In this document: in pieces, positions 22,829 through 32,355 of the stretch
Numbering within the stretch: the stretch's first letter is position 1
Layout: the number at the start of each line of letters is the position of its first letter
Assembly (NCBI RefSeq): GCF_030053895.1
Contig: NZ_CP125781.1
Span: 1,054,001-1,118,000 of the forward strand
Origin: Trabulsiella odontotermitis
Lineage (GTDB): Bacteria > Pseudomonadota > Gammaproteobacteria > Enterobacterales > Enterobacteriaceae
Direction of reading: 5' to 3'
Length of the DNA: 64,000 bases
The notes under the pieces: model-generated
The model's database searches: none
Told to the model about the DNA's origin: nothing
What the model saw: the letters and a program-made list of their open reading frames with translations, nothing else
Translations under genes and position numbers: made by a program

Positions 22829-25075
22829 ATGCTCACCCGGTTGCGAGAAATCGTTGAGAAGGTTGCCAGCGCTCCACGCCTGAACGAGGCGCTGGATATT
22901 CTGGTGACGGATATCTGTCATGCAATGGAAACTGAAGTGTGCTCGGTTTATCTGGCCGACCACGACCGGCGCTGCTACTACTTAATGGCGACCCGCGGGT
23001 TAAAAAAACCGCGCGGGCGCACTATCACGCTGGCATTTGATGAAGGTATTGTCGGGCTGGTCGGGCGACTGGCCGAGCCTATTAACCTTGCGGATGCCCA
23101 CAAACACCCCAGTTTTAAATATATTCCCTCGGTTAAAGAAGAGCGTTTTCGCGCATTTCTTGGCGTGCCGATTATTCAGCGGCGACAACTGCTCGGCGTA
23201 TTAGTAGTTCAGCAGCGCGAGCTGCGTCAGTACGATGAAAGCGAAGAATCATTCCTGGTGACGCTCGCCACTCAGATGGCGGCGATTCTGTCGCAATCGC
23301 AGTTAACCGCACTGTTTGGTCAGTATCGCCAGACGCGGATCCGCGCCTTACCGGCCGCGCCCGGCGTGGCGATCGCTTCCGGCTGGATGGACGCGACAAT
23401 GCCACTGATGGAGCAGGTTTATCAGGCTTCGACGCTCGATACCGGCCTTGAGCGCGAAAGGCTGACTGGCGCGCTGGAAGAAGCCGCGAACGAGTTTCGT
23501 CGCTACAGCAAACGCTATGCGGCGGGGGCACAAAAAGAAACCGCGGCGATTTTTGATCTCTATTCCCACCTGCTATCTGACGCCCGTCTGCGCCGTGAGC
23601 TGTTCGCAGAAGTCGATAACGGTTCAGTGGCCGAATGGGCCGTTAAAACGATCATCGAAAGGTTTGCCGAGCAGTTCGCCGCGCTAAGTGACGGTTATCT
23701 CAAAGAACGTGCCGGGGATCTGCGCACGCTCGGCCAGCGGATCCTCTTCCATCTTGATGATTCCATTCAGGGGCCGAATGCCTGGCCAGAGCGTTTTGTG
23801 CTGGTGGCGGATGAGCTGTCGGCGACTACGCTTGCCGAAGTGCCACAGGATCGTTTAGCCGGGGTGGTGGTTCGCGACGGCGCGGCTAACTCCCATGCCG
23901 CCATTATGGTCCGCGCGCTCGGTATTCCCACGGTAATGGGAGCCGATATCCAACCCTCGGTGCTGCATGGACGTATGCTGATTGTCGATGGTTACCGCGG
24001 TGAACTGCTGGTTGACCCGGAACAGGTGTTGCTGCAGGAATATCAACGACTCATCACCGAAGAAAATGAACTTAGCCGGATCGCGGAAGATGATGTTGAT
24101 CGTCCGGCAGAGCTGAAAAGCGGTGAGCGCATCAAGGTGATGCTCAACGCTGGTCTCAGCCCGGAACATGAGCAGAAGCTCGGCAGCCGCATTGACGGCA
24201 TCGGCCTGTACCGCACGGAAATACCGTTCATGCTGCAAAGCGGTTTCCCTTCCGAAGAGGAGCAGGTGGCGCAGTATCAGGGCATGTTGCAGATGTTCAA
24301 CGACAAACCTGTCACGCTGCGTACGCTGGATATCGGTGCGGACAAACAACTGCCTTACATGCCTATCAGCGAGGAAAACCCCTGTCTCGGCTGGCGCGGC
24401 ATCCGTGTGACGCTCGATCAGCCGGAGATCTTCCTGGTACAGGTGCGCGCCATGCTGCGCGCCAATGCGGCCTCCGGCAATCTCAGCATCCTGTTGCCGA
24501 TGATCACCAGCATTGAAGAAGTGGATGAAGCGCGACGTCTGATCGACCGCGCCGGGCGCGAAGTCGAAGAGATGATCGGCTACGCCATTCCTAAACCGCG
24601 TGTTGGCGTGATGCTGGAAGTGCCGTCGATGGTGTTTATGCTGCCGAATCTGGCGAGCCGCGTCGATTTTATCTCCGTTGGCACCAACGATCTGACCCAG
24701 TACATTCTGGCTGTTGATCGCAATAACACGCGTGTGGCAAGCATCTACGATAGTCTCCACCCGGCGGTATTGCGGGCGCTGGCGATTATTGCGCGCGATG
24801 CCGAACAGTACGGTATCGACTTACGTCTCTGCGGTGAAATGGCGGGAGATCCGATGTGTGTGACGATCCTCCTCGGTATGGGGTTCCGGCATCTGTCGAT
24901 GAACGGCCGTTCCGTTGCTCGCGTGAAATATCTGCTGCGGCATATCGAGCTGGAAGAGGCGCAGGTCCTCGCGCAGCGCGGTCTGGAAGCGTTACAAACG
25001 GCAGAAGTACGCCATCAGGTTGCGGCGTTTATGGAGCGTCGTGGTCTCGGCGGCCTGATCCGCGGCGGTCGCTAG
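22829..25075 (+). CDS. ptsP: PEP-protein phosphotransferase PtsP (enzyme I-Ntr)
   Basis: A 748-residue protein, same length as E. coli PtsP. It takes phosphate from PEP and passes it to NPr (PtsO), starting the nitrogen PTS that controls potassium uptake and stress responses. The order is a GAF domain (about 1-165), which senses glutamine/2-oxoglutarate, then the EI N-domain with phospho-acceptor His356 in GAANSHAAIMVRALGIP, then the PEP-binding barrel with VGTNDLTQY and the C-terminal CGEMAGDP. It is cotranscribed with rppH. Confidence 0.97.
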   Translation: MLTRLREIVEKVASAPRLNEALDILVTDICHAMETEVCSVYLADHDRRCYYLMATRGLKKPRGRTITLAFDEGIVGLVGRLAEPINLADAHKHPSFKYIPSVKEERFRAFLGVPIIQRRQLLGVLVVQQRELRQYDESEESFLVTLATQMAAILSQSQLTALFGQYRQTRIRALPAAPGVAIASGWMDATMPLMEQVYQASTLDTGLERERLTGALEEAANEFRRYSKRYAAGAQKETAAIFDLYSHLLSDARLRRELFAEVDNGSVAEWAVKTIIERFAEQFAALSDGYLKERAGDLRTLGQRILFHLDDSIQGPNAWPERFVLVADELSATTLAEVPQDRLAGVVVRDGAANSHAAIMVRALGIPTVMGADIQPSVLHGRMLIVDGYRGELLVDPEQVLLQEYQRLITEENELSRIAEDDVDRPAELKSGERIKVMLNAGLSPEHEQKLGSRIDGIGLYRTEIPFMLQSGFPSEEEQVAQYQGMLQMFNDKPVTLRTLDIGADKQLPYMPISEENPCLGWRGIRVTLDQPEIFLVQVRAMLRANAASGNLSILLPMITSIEEVDEARRLIDRAGREVEEMIGYAIPKPRVGVMLEVPSMVFMLPNLASRVDFISVGTNDLTQYILAVDRNNTRVASIYDSLHPAVLRALAIIARDAEQYGIDLRLCGEMAGDPMCVTILLGMGFRHLSMNGRSVARVKYLLRHIELEEAQVLAQRGLEALQTAEVRHQVAAFMERRGLGGLIRGGR

Positions 25076-25266
25076 TGATGGTATCGCCCTTTCCTTTACG
25101 GGAGAGGGCATTACATCGCATGACTATACATATCTTTTACATCTTAGCCGCATCGCCCGGCATTGCCCTGTGCTATTATTCGCACCTTTGGAGCAGCCGA
25201 CCCGTGCGGCTGCGCGCATCTACCGCTACCCACTTTCGGCGGAATAACAAGTACTTGTGGTGACAG

Positions 25267-26142
25267 ATGAATAGTGGCTATCTGCATTTCCCGGAATTTG
25301 ATCCGGTGATTTTTTCCATTGGACCGGTCTCCCTGCACTGGTATGGGTTGATGTACCTGGTCGGTTTTGTCTTCGCGATGTGGCTGGCGACGCGTCGGGC
25401 CAATCGCCCGGGCAGCGGCTGGACGAAAAACGAAGTCGAGAATCTGCTGTACGCAGGCTTCCTGGGGGTTTTCCTCGGCGGGCGCATTGGCTACGTCTTT
25501 TTCTATAACTTCCCGTTGTTTCTTGACGATCCGCTCTATCTGTTCCGCGTCTGGGATGGCGGCATGTCGTTCCATGGCGGCCTGATTGGCGTCATCGTTG
25601 TGATGATCATCTTTGCCCGTCGCACCAAACGTACCTTCTTCCAGGTTTCTGATTTCATTGCGCCGCTGATTCCGTTCGGACTGGGCTGTGGTCGTCTTGG
25701 CAACTTTATCAATGGCGAACTGTGGGGCCGCGTCGATCCGAACTTCCGTTTCTCGATGTTGTTCCCTGGCTCCCGCGCTGAAGATCTCGCGCTGCTGCCG
25801 TCTCACCCGGAATGGCAATCGACCTTCGACACCTATGGTGTGCTGCCGCGTCATGCTTCTCAGTTATATGAGCTGGCGCTGGAAGGGGTTGTCCTGTTCA
25901 TCATTCTCAACCTGTTTATCCGCAAACCACGCCCGACCGGGGCGGTTTCCGGCCTGTTTTTGATTGGCTATGGCGCGTTCCGCATCATCGTGGAATTTTT
26001 CCGCCAGCCAGACGCGCAGTTTACCGGCGAGTGGGTACAGTACATCAGTATGGGGCAGATTCTCTCGATCCCAATGGTGCTGGCGGGTATCATCATGATG
26101 GTCTGGGCGTACCGCCGTCGCCCGCAGCAACACGTCTCCTGA
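25267..26142 (+). CDS. lgt: Prolipoprotein diacylglyceryl transferase Lgt
   Basis: A 291-residue inner-membrane enzyme, same length as E. coli Lgt, with about seven membrane spans. It moves a diacylglyceryl group from phosphatidylglycerol to the lipobox Cys of prolipoproteins, the first step of lipoprotein maturation and normally essential. Key residues are His103 in GGMSFHGGLIG and Arg143 in GLGCGRLGNFING, the Lgt signature. thyA follows 7 bases after the stop, as in E. coli, where the two are cotranscribed. Its products here include MltA, YgdI and YgdR. Confidence 0.97.
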   Translation: MNSGYLHFPEFDPVIFSIGPVSLHWYGLMYLVGFVFAMWLATRRANRPGSGWTKNEVENLLYAGFLGVFLGGRIGYVFFYNFPLFLDDPLYLFRVWDGGMSFHGGLIGVIVVMIIFARRTKRTFFQVSDFIAPLIPFGLGCGRLGNFINGELWGRVDPNFRFSMLFPGSRAEDLALLPSHPEWQSTFDTYGVLPRHASQLYELALEGVVLFIILNLFIRKPRPTGAVSGLFLIGYGAFRIIVEFFRQPDAQFTGEWVQYISMGQILSIPMVLAGIIMMVWAYRRRPQQHVS

Positions 26143-26149
26143 GGGAAAC

Positions 26150-26944
26150 ATGAAACAGTATCTCGAACTCATGCAGAAGGTGCTTGATGAAGGCACCCCG
26201 AAGAATGACCGTACCGGCACCGGTACACTTTCCATTTTTGGTCACCAGATGCGTTTTAACCTGCAGGAAGGCTTTCCGCTGGTAACCACCAAGCGTTGCC
26301 ACCTGCGTTCAATTATTCATGAGCTGCTGTGGTTCCTGCAGGGGGATACCAATGTCGCCTACCTGCATGAAAATAACGTCTCTATCTGGGACGAATGGGC
26401 CGATGAGCAGGGCAACTTAGGGCCGGTTTATGGCAAACAGTGGCGCGCCTGGCCGACGCCAGATGGTCGCCATATCGATCAGATCACCACGGTGATGAAC
26501 CAGCTCAAAAACGACCCGGATTCCCGCCGTATCATTGTCTCCGCCTGGAACGTCGGCGAGCTGGACAAAATGGCGCTGGCGCCGTGCCACGCGTTTTTCC
26601 AGTTCTACGTTGCCGATGGCAAGCTCTCCTGCCAGCTGTACCAGCGCTCCTGTGATGTCTTCCTCGGCCTGCCGTTTAACATCGCCAGCTATGCGCTGCT
26701 GGTGCATATGATGGCGCAGCAGTGCGATCTCGAGGTGGGCGATTTTGTCTGGACCGGCGGCGACACGCACCTGTACAGCAACCACATGGAACAAACGCAC
26801 CTGCAACTGAGCCGAGAACCGCGCGCGCTGCCGAAGCTGGTCATCAAGCGCAAGCCGGCATCCATCTTCGATTATCGTTTCGATGATTTCGACATCGAAG
26901 GCTATGATCCTCACCCGGGTATCAAGGCGCCTGTCGCCATTTAA
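26150..26944 (+). CDS. thyA: Thymidylate synthase ThyA
   Basis: A 264-residue enzyme, same length as E. coli ThyA. It methylates dUMP to dTMP with methylene-tetrahydrofolate, the only de novo route to thymine nucleotides in these bacteria. The catalytic Cys146 is in LAPCHAFFQFYV, the dUMP-binding arginines are in QRSCDVFLGLPFN and just before, and the folate-side C terminus ends APVAI. The AGGGAAAC ribosome site lies in the 7-base gap after lgt; a terminator follows. Confidence 0.98.
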   Translation: MKQYLELMQKVLDEGTPKNDRTGTGTLSIFGHQMRFNLQEGFPLVTTKRCHLRSIIHELLWFLQGDTNVAYLHENNVSIWDEWADEQGNLGPVYGKQWRAWPTPDGRHIDQITTVMNQLKNDPDSRRIIVSAWNVGELDKMALAPCHAFFQFYVADGKLSCQLYQRSCDVFLGLPFNIASYALLVHMMAQQCDLEVGDFVWTGGDTHLYSNHMEQTHLQLSREPRALPKLVIKRKPASIFDYRFDDFDIEGYDPHPGIKAPVAI

Positions 26945-26958
26945 CCCCGAACGTCAGA

Positions 26959-26989
26959 AAACCGGTACCTGTGTGTGCCGGTTTTTTTT
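26959..26989 (+). terminator. Intrinsic terminator of lgt-thyA
   Basis: The stem AAACCGG / CCGGTTT closes a 12-base loop and is followed by a run of seven or more T residues, 15 bases after the thyA stop. Confidence 0.85.
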
Positions 26990-27114
26990 ATCCGCTGAAT
27001 GCGGCTTCCGCTTTGCCTGCAACCCTGTGCAACACCATCGAAATCGTGGATAACGCCTCGTAAAACAGATCGTTGCCATTCGCATTGCCCTCGCTTGCTT
27101 CACATACTCCCGCC

Positions 27115-27585
27115 ATGAAACGAGAACAGGGCTATACCCTCATTGAAACGCTTGTCGCCACGACGCTGATTGTGATCCTGAGCGCCGCCGGACTGTATGG
27201 CTGGCAGTCCTGGCAACAACAGCAACGGTTGTGGCAGACCGCCTCGCAGGTGCGGGATTACCTGGTTTTCCTGCGCAATGACGCTAACTGGCACAACCAG
27301 GATCACACGCTCAGCGTCCTGCGTGAAAACGCACACTGGTGTCTGATCAGCCGCAGGCGGAGTGGCGAATCGTGTACGGCTGTCGATCCTTTCACACTGT
27401 TGCCCGCCTGGCCGGAGATCGTGCTGAAAGAGATAACGCCATCGCTTGGTTTTTATGGTTTACGCAGTACGGCCTGGGCCGGGCATATTGTGCTGGAAAA
27501 TCCTGCGGGGGAGTGGGTCATCACGGTGTCGGCATGGGGAAGGATCCGGTTGTGCCAGCGAACAGGAGGCGCGTCATGCCAGTAA
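27115..27585 (+). CDS. ppdA: Prepilin-type protein PpdA
   Basis: A 156-residue pseudopilin, same length as E. coli PpdA. The type IV prepilin signature is clear: a short basic leader MKREQG cleaved after Gly6, then the hydrophobic helix YTLIETLVATTLIVILSAAG with the conserved Glu5 of the mature protein. The ATG at 27115 gives this leader; the frame upstream to 27073 would break it. It heads the cluster ppdA-ppdB-ygdB-ppdC-recC with overlapping genes. The apparatus it serves is not settled; minor pilin of a type IV-like system is the family expectation. Confidence 0.94.
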   Translation: MKREQGYTLIETLVATTLIVILSAAGLYGWQSWQQQQRLWQTASQVRDYLVFLRNDANWHNQDHTLSVLRENAHWCLISRRRSGESCTAVDPFTLLPAWPEIVLKEITPSLGFYGLRSTAWAGHIVLENPAGEWVITVSAWGRIRLCQRTGGASCQ

Positions 27586-28139
27586 AATCGCAGGGATTTT
27601 CATTGATGGAGGTGTTGATCGCTATGGCTATTGGCAGCGTGTTATTGCTCGCCACATCCCGGTTTCTGCCGGCGTTGCAAGGCGCGGTTCTCCGGCAAAC
27701 CCGGCAGCAGGCGCTCGAAGAGGAGATCTGGCAACGGGTTTACGTGGTGGCGAAACATTTGCAACGCGCCGGGTACTGCAACGGGCGTTGCCAGGGCGAG
27801 CCGCTGCAACTGGAAAGGAATGGCGAATGCCTCATCATCCGCTGGGACGCCAACAGCAACGGTGTGTGGGATACCTCACCCGTGACCGACGCCGACAGTA
27901 CCGGATTTCGCCTGAACAATGGCGCGCTTGAGACCCTGCGTGGCGCAACCAGCTGTACGGGAAAAGGCTGGGAGAAGATGACCGACCCTGGTGTATTCCA
28001 CATCCGCCATTTTGCCATCACCCGTACAGCGCATTCCGGGTTTGCGCCGCAACTGACGGTAACCATGGTGGCATCGTTAATAGCCGATTCGCAGACGGCG
28101 GTTTCCGCGCAGTACAGCGTGACGGGGTATAACCTGTGA
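27576..28139 (+). CDS. ppdB: Prepilin-type protein PpdB
   Basis: A 187-residue pseudopilin, same length as E. coli PpdB. The leader MPVKSQG is followed by FSLMEVLIAMAIGSVLLLAT, the prepilin helix with Glu at mature position 5. The rest is a GspJ/PilW-like minor pilin domain with WDANSNGVWD. The ATG at 27576 overlaps the end of ppdA by 10 bases and is preceded by AACAGGAGG; the longer frame to 27339 lies inside ppdA. Confidence 0.93.
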   Translation: MPVKSQGFSLMEVLIAMAIGSVLLLATSRFLPALQGAVLRQTRQQALEEEIWQRVYVVAKHLQRAGYCNGRCQGEPLQLERNGECLIIRWDANSNGVWDTSPVTDADSTGFRLNNGALETLRGATSCTGKGWEKMTDPGVFHIRHFAITRTAHSGFAPQLTVTMVASLIADSQTAVSAQYSVTGYNL

Positions 28140-28543
28140 ATCGTGAAAACGGGATGTCGTCGCTGGCGCTGGTACTGCTCACGCTGATATTGGGAACTTT
28201 GCTGTTACAGGGGCTGAATCGTCAGCATCAGACGACGCTTGCACAGGTCACGCTTGAGCAGGTGGCGCTGCGGGACAGCGCCCGCGCGCAATCCGCGTTG
28301 CAGTGGGGGCGGATGCAGCCGTGGGAAGCCAATCCGAAGGCGCAGTGCCAGTCGGCGCCCGCGTTTGCCGCCACGGTCTGTTTGCGGTTTACGGATGACA
28401 ACACCGGGCTGTTGATCGCCCGTAGCGGCGATATCATCTACTGGCAATCCGCGACACTTGAACAGGCGGCTCTCCGCTTTCCGGCTCATGGCTGGAGCGA
28501 TTTTTGCCCGCGAAAGGAGAGCGCACTATGTCAGATACCCTGA
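28136..28543 (+). CDS. ygdB: DUF2509-family protein YgdB
   Basis: A 135-residue protein, same length as E. coli YgdB. It has one N-terminal hydrophobic segment (SSLALVLLTLILGTLLLQG) and a periplasmic tail with paired cysteines (CQSAPAFAATVC, and CPRKESALC at the end). It resembles GspK/PilX-type minor components by position and topology. The GTG start overlaps the ppdB stop (GTGA). The exact role is unknown; context ties it to the pseudopilin set. Confidence 0.92.
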   Translation: MNRENGMSSLALVLLTLILGTLLLQGLNRQHQTTLAQVTLEQVALRDSARAQSALQWGRMQPWEANPKAQCQSAPAFAATVCLRFTDDNTGLLIARSGDIIYWQSATLEQAALRFPAHGWSDFCPRKESALCQIP

Positions 28544-28851
28544 ATCGCCGGCAGGGGTTTAGCCTGCCGGAAGTGATACTGGCGATGGCGCTGATGATAA
28601 CGGTTGTCAGCGCGTTAGCAGGTTATCAGCGTGGGCTTGCTACTGGATTTACCCAGCTTGCACAGTACCGGCAACTGTGGCGCAATGCATGGCAGCAAAC
28701 GCAGTGGGGGCCCGGCGAGATGCCGGAAGGCTGGAAGGTGAACCGTGTGCAGACATCCGCACAAAGATGTGTCAGCATCTCAGTTACAATCACCAGTCCA
28801 GTGGGCAGGCAGAGTCAGATGACGCGCTTACATTGTCCGGCAGGTCAGTAA
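28528..28851 (+). CDS. ppdC: Prepilin-type protein PpdC
   Basis: A 107-residue pseudopilin, same length as E. coli PpdC. The leader MSDTLNRRQG precedes FSLPEVILAMALMITVVSAL, with the usual Glu at mature position 5. The ATG at 28528 overlaps ygdB by 16 bases and follows AAAGGAGAG; the frame upstream to 28504 is inside ygdB. It ends 12 bases before recC, so the pseudopilin cluster and recC may share a transcript. Confidence 0.92.
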   Translation: MSDTLNRRQGFSLPEVILAMALMITVVSALAGYQRGLATGFTQLAQYRQLWRNAWQQTQWGPGEMPEGWKVNRVQTSAQRCVSISVTITSPVGRQSQMTRLHCPAGQ

Positions 28852-28863
28852 TCAGGAGCGAAT

Positions 28864-31800
28864 ATGTTAAGGGTGTACCATTCCAACCGCCTCGATGTGC
28901 TGGAAGCGTTGATGGAGTTTATTGTCGGGGAGGATCGCCTCGACGACCCGTTTGAGCCTGAAATGGTGCTGGTGCAAAGTACCGGCATGGCGCAATGGCT
29001 GCAGATGACACTGGCAAATCGCTTTGGTATCGCGGCGAATATCGACTTTCCCCTGCCTGCCAGTTTTATCTGGGATATGTTTGTTCGCGTCCTGCCGGAC
29101 GTTCCCAAAGAGAGCGCGTTTAATAAATCAGGCATGAGTTGGAAGTTAATGGCGCTGCTGCCTGGCATGGTCGAGCAGGAGGCGTTCGCCCCGCTGCACC
29201 ACTACCTTTCCGACGACGCCGATAAACGTAAGCTGTTTCAACTGGCCTCGCGAGTTGCCGATCTCTACGACCAGTACCTGGTTTATCGCCCTGAATGGTT
29301 AACACAATGGGAAGCAGATAAACGCGTTGACGGGCTGGGAGATGCGCAGCAGTGGCAGGCACCGCTGTGGAAAGCGCTGGTGAATTACACCGCCGAACTG
29401 GGGCAACCGCTCTGGCACCGCGCCAGTCTTTATCAGCGCTTTATTGATACCCTGGAAAACGCCGCTGAGCCGCCTGCCGGGCTGCCGCCGCGAGTGTTCA
29501 TTTGCGGCATTTCGGCGTTGCCGCCAGTCTATTTGCAGGCGTTACAGGCGCTGGGCAAACATGTCGATATTTACGTGCTGTTCACCAACCCCTGTCGCTA
29601 CTACTGGGGTGATATTAAAGATCCCGCGTTTCTGGCGCGTTTAATGGCGCGTCAGCGCCGCCGCCATCGTGATGCCCGCGAACTGCCGCTGTTTCGCGAT
29701 CCAGACCGGGCACCCGGTCTGTTTAACGCCGAAGGTGAGCAGGATGTCGGCAACCCGCTGCTGGCTTCCTGGGGTAAACTCGGGCGTGACTATTTATATC
29801 TGCTTGCCGGGCTGGAACGTTACGAAGAGCTCGACGCGTTTGTTGATATTCCCCCCGATAACCTGCTGCATAACCTGCAGTCGGACGTTCTTGAACTGCG
29901 TAACGCGCAGGTCGCCGGGCGAACCGAAGAAGAGTTCGCCACCAGTGCGCACAAACGCGAACTGGATCCTGACGATCGCAGCCTGACGGTGCAGGTTTGC
30001 CACAGCCCGCAGCGCGAAGTGGAAGTGTTGCATGATCGCCTGCTGGCGATGCTGGAAGCGGATCCTTCGCTGACACCCCGCGATATTATCGTCATGGTGG
30101 CGGACATCGACAGCTACAGCCCGTTTATTCAGGCAGTATTCGGCAGCGCCACCGGCGACCGTTATCTGCCATACGCTATTTCTGACCGTCGCGCCCGTCA
30201 GTCACACCCGGCGTTGCAGGCATTTATCACGCTGCTCTCATTACCGGACAGCCGCTTTGTGAGTGAAGATGTTCTCGCATTGCTGGATGTCCCCGTGCTG
30301 GCGGCCCGTTTCAATATCAATGAAGAAGGGCTGCGCTATTTGCGCCAGTGGGTGAATGAGTCTGGCGTGCGCTGGGGAATGGACGACGATAACGTTCGTG
30401 AGCTTGAGCTTCCGGCTACGGGACAGCACACCTGGCACTTTGGCCTGACGCGCATGCTGCTCGGCTACGCCATGGAGAGCCGCGAAGGGGAGTGGCGCGA
30501 TGTGCTGCCTTATGATGAATCCAGCGGGCTGATTGCCGAACTGGTGGGACATCTGGCGTCACTGCTCATGCAGCTCAACCTCTGGCGGCGCGGGCTGGCG
30601 CAGGAACGACCGCTCGAAGAATGGCTGCCAGTTTGCCGTGAAATGCTCAACGACTTTTTCCTGCCGGATGCCGACACCGAAGCGGCGATAACGCTCATCG
30701 AACAACAGTGGCAGGCCATCATTTCTGAGGGCGTGCTGGCGCAGTATGGCGAAAGTGTACCGCTGTCGCTATTGCGTGACGAACTCGCGCAGCGTCTGGA
30801 TCAGCAGCGTATCAGTCAGCGTTTCCTCGCCGGACCGGTCAACATCTGTACGTTGATGCCGATGCGTTCCATTCCGTTCAAAGTAGTTTGTCTGCTGGGC
30901 ATGAACGACGGCGTTTACCCGCGGACACTGGCGCCGCTCGGTTTTGATTTGATGAGCCAGAAACCACTGCGTGGTGATCGCAGCCGCCGTGATGATGACC
31001 GCTATCTGTTCCTCGAAGCGCTCATGTCTGCGGAGCAAAAGCTCTATATCAGCTATATCGGCCGTTCTGTGCAGGATAACAGCAAGCGTTACCCCTCCGT
31101 ACTGGTGCAGGAGCTGGTGGACTACATCGGGCAAAGTCATTATCTGAAAGGCGACGAACAGCTCAACTGCGATGAAAGCGAGCAGCGCGTGAAAGCACAC
31201 ATTACACATTTGCATACGCGAATGCCTTTCGACCCGGGAAATTACCTGGACGATGAACAGCAAAGCTACGCGCGGGAATGGCTGGCAGCGGCAAGCCAGC
31301 AAGGGGAGGCGCATTCGGCGTTTATCCAGCCACTGGCGGCGCAGGAGATTGAGTCGGTTCCCTTCGAGCAACTACAGCGCTTCTGGCAGCACCCGGTGCG
31401 CGCCTTTTTCCAGATGCGGCTGCGGGTCAATTTTCGCGCCGAAGAGCGCGAAATTCCCGAGGCGGAACCGTTCACCCTCGAAGGGCTCACGCGCTATCAG
31501 CTCAATCAACAACTGCTGAACGTACTGATCGAACAGCAGGACGCCGACAGCATGTACCGCCGCTACCGGGCTGCGGGCGAACTACCTTATGGCGCGTTCG
31601 GCGAAATCGCCTGGGATACGCAGCGCCAGGAAATGCAGACGCTGGCCGAGCGAGTGATTGCCTGCCGTCAACCCAGCCAAAATATGGAAATCGATCTGCA
31701 ATGTGAGGGTGTCAACATAACGGGATGGCTGCCGCAAGTTCAGCCAGATGGGCTGTTGCGCTGGCGACCCTCTTTGATTAGCGTTTCACAAGGCATGCAA

Positions 31801-32232
31801 CTTTGGCTGGAGCATCTTGTCTACTGTGCCAGTGGCGGAACGGGAGAAAGTCGTCTGTTTGTGCGCAATGGGGACGAATGGCGTTTTGCTGCATTGCCCG
31901 CAGAAACGGCCATGGGGTATCTGGCAGAATTAGTGGCAGGATACCGTCAGGGGATGTGCTCGCCCCTGTTGTTCATGCCCGAAAGCGGCGGTGCCTGGCT
32001 TAAAGCCTGCTACGACGCTGAAAACGACACGATTTTGCAGGACGAAGAGACGCAACAAAAAGCGCGCAGTAAGTTCTTACAGGCGTATGAAGGCAACATG
32101 GTGATGCGCGGTGAAGGTGCTGATGTCTGGTATCAACGCCTCTGGCGCACCCTGGAGCCGGAAAACTACGACGCCATTCTTGAACAAACGACGCGTTACC
32201 TGCTGCCGGTTTTTCGATTTAATCAGTCGTAA
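28864..32232 (+). CDS. recC: Exodeoxyribonuclease V subunit gamma RecC
   Basis: A 1122-residue protein, exactly the E. coli RecC length. RecC holds the RecBCD helicase-nuclease together, splits the incoming duplex with its pin and reads the Chi sequence in the 3' strand. It has an inactive helicase fold, so no Walker A is expected and none is seen; the C-terminal part resembles an inactive nuclease domain. The N terminus MLRVYHSNRLDVLEALMEFI matches the family. It lies upstream of ptrA, recB and recD as in E. coli. The ribosome site is AGGAGCG. Confidence 0.97.
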   Translation: MLRVYHSNRLDVLEALMEFIVGEDRLDDPFEPEMVLVQSTGMAQWLQMTLANRFGIAANIDFPLPASFIWDMFVRVLPDVPKESAFNKSGMSWKLMALLPGMVEQEAFAPLHHYLSDDADKRKLFQLASRVADLYDQYLVYRPEWLTQWEADKRVDGLGDAQQWQAPLWKALVNYTAELGQPLWHRASLYQRFIDTLENAAEPPAGLPPRVFICGISALPPVYLQALQALGKHVDIYVLFTNPCRYYWGDIKDPAFLARLMARQRRRHRDARELPLFRDPDRAPGLFNAEGEQDVGNPLLASWGKLGRDYLYLLAGLERYEELDAFVDIPPDNLLHNLQSDVLELRNAQVAGRTEEEFATSAHKRELDPDDRSLTVQVCHSPQREVEVLHDRLLAMLEADPSLTPRDIIVMVADIDSYSPFIQAVFGSATGDRYLPYAISDRRARQSHPALQAFITLLSLPDSRFVSEDVLALLDVPVLAARFNINEEGLRYLRQWVNESGVRWGMDDDNVRELELPATGQHTWHFGLTRMLLGYAMESREGEWRDVLPYDESSGLIAELVGHLASLLMQLNLWRRGLAQERPLEEWLPVCREMLNDFFLPDADTEAAITLIEQQWQAIISEGVLAQYGESVPLSLLRDELAQRLDQQRISQRFLAGPVNICTLMPMRSIPFKVVCLLGMNDGVYPRTLAPLGFDLMSQKPLRGDRSRRDDDRYLFLEALMSAEQKLYISYIGRSVQDNSKRYPSVLVQELVDYIGQSHYLKGDEQLNCDESEQRVKAHITHLHTRMPFDPGNYLDDEQQSYAREWLAAASQQGEAHSAFIQPLAAQEIESVPFEQLQRFWQHPVRAFFQMRLRVNFRAEEREIPEAEPFTLEGLTRYQLNQQLLNVLIEQQDADSMYRRYRAAGELPYGAFGEIAWDTQRQEMQTLAERVIACRQPSQNMEIDLQCEGVNITGWLPQVQPDGLLRWRPSLISVSQGMQLWLEHLVYCASGGTGESRLFVRNGDEWRFAALPAETAMGYLAELVAGYRQGMCSPLLFMPESGGAWLKACYDAENDTILQDEETQQKARSKFLQAYEGNMVMRGEGADVWYQRLWRTLEPENYDAILEQTTRYLLPVFRFNQS

Positions 32233-32355
32233 GTGCTGTACAAAAATTGCGCACGTGAAAGGTTTCTTCTATCATGCGCAACTTGTCATGGACTGATGTG
32301 GTACAAAAAAAGATGCCGCGATTGATGGCATCAATGTTAATGATGAGGTCCATGA

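Noticed and set aside
27339..27575. Longer start for ppdB (266 codons)
   Set aside because: It would put the prepilin leader in the middle of the protein and lies wholly inside ppdA; 27576 gives a proper leader.
27115..28851. Pseudopilin cluster as a novel secretion system
   Set aside because: It matches the E. coli ppdA-ppdB-ygdB-ppdC set gene by gene; there is no secretin, ATPase or peptidase in the window.
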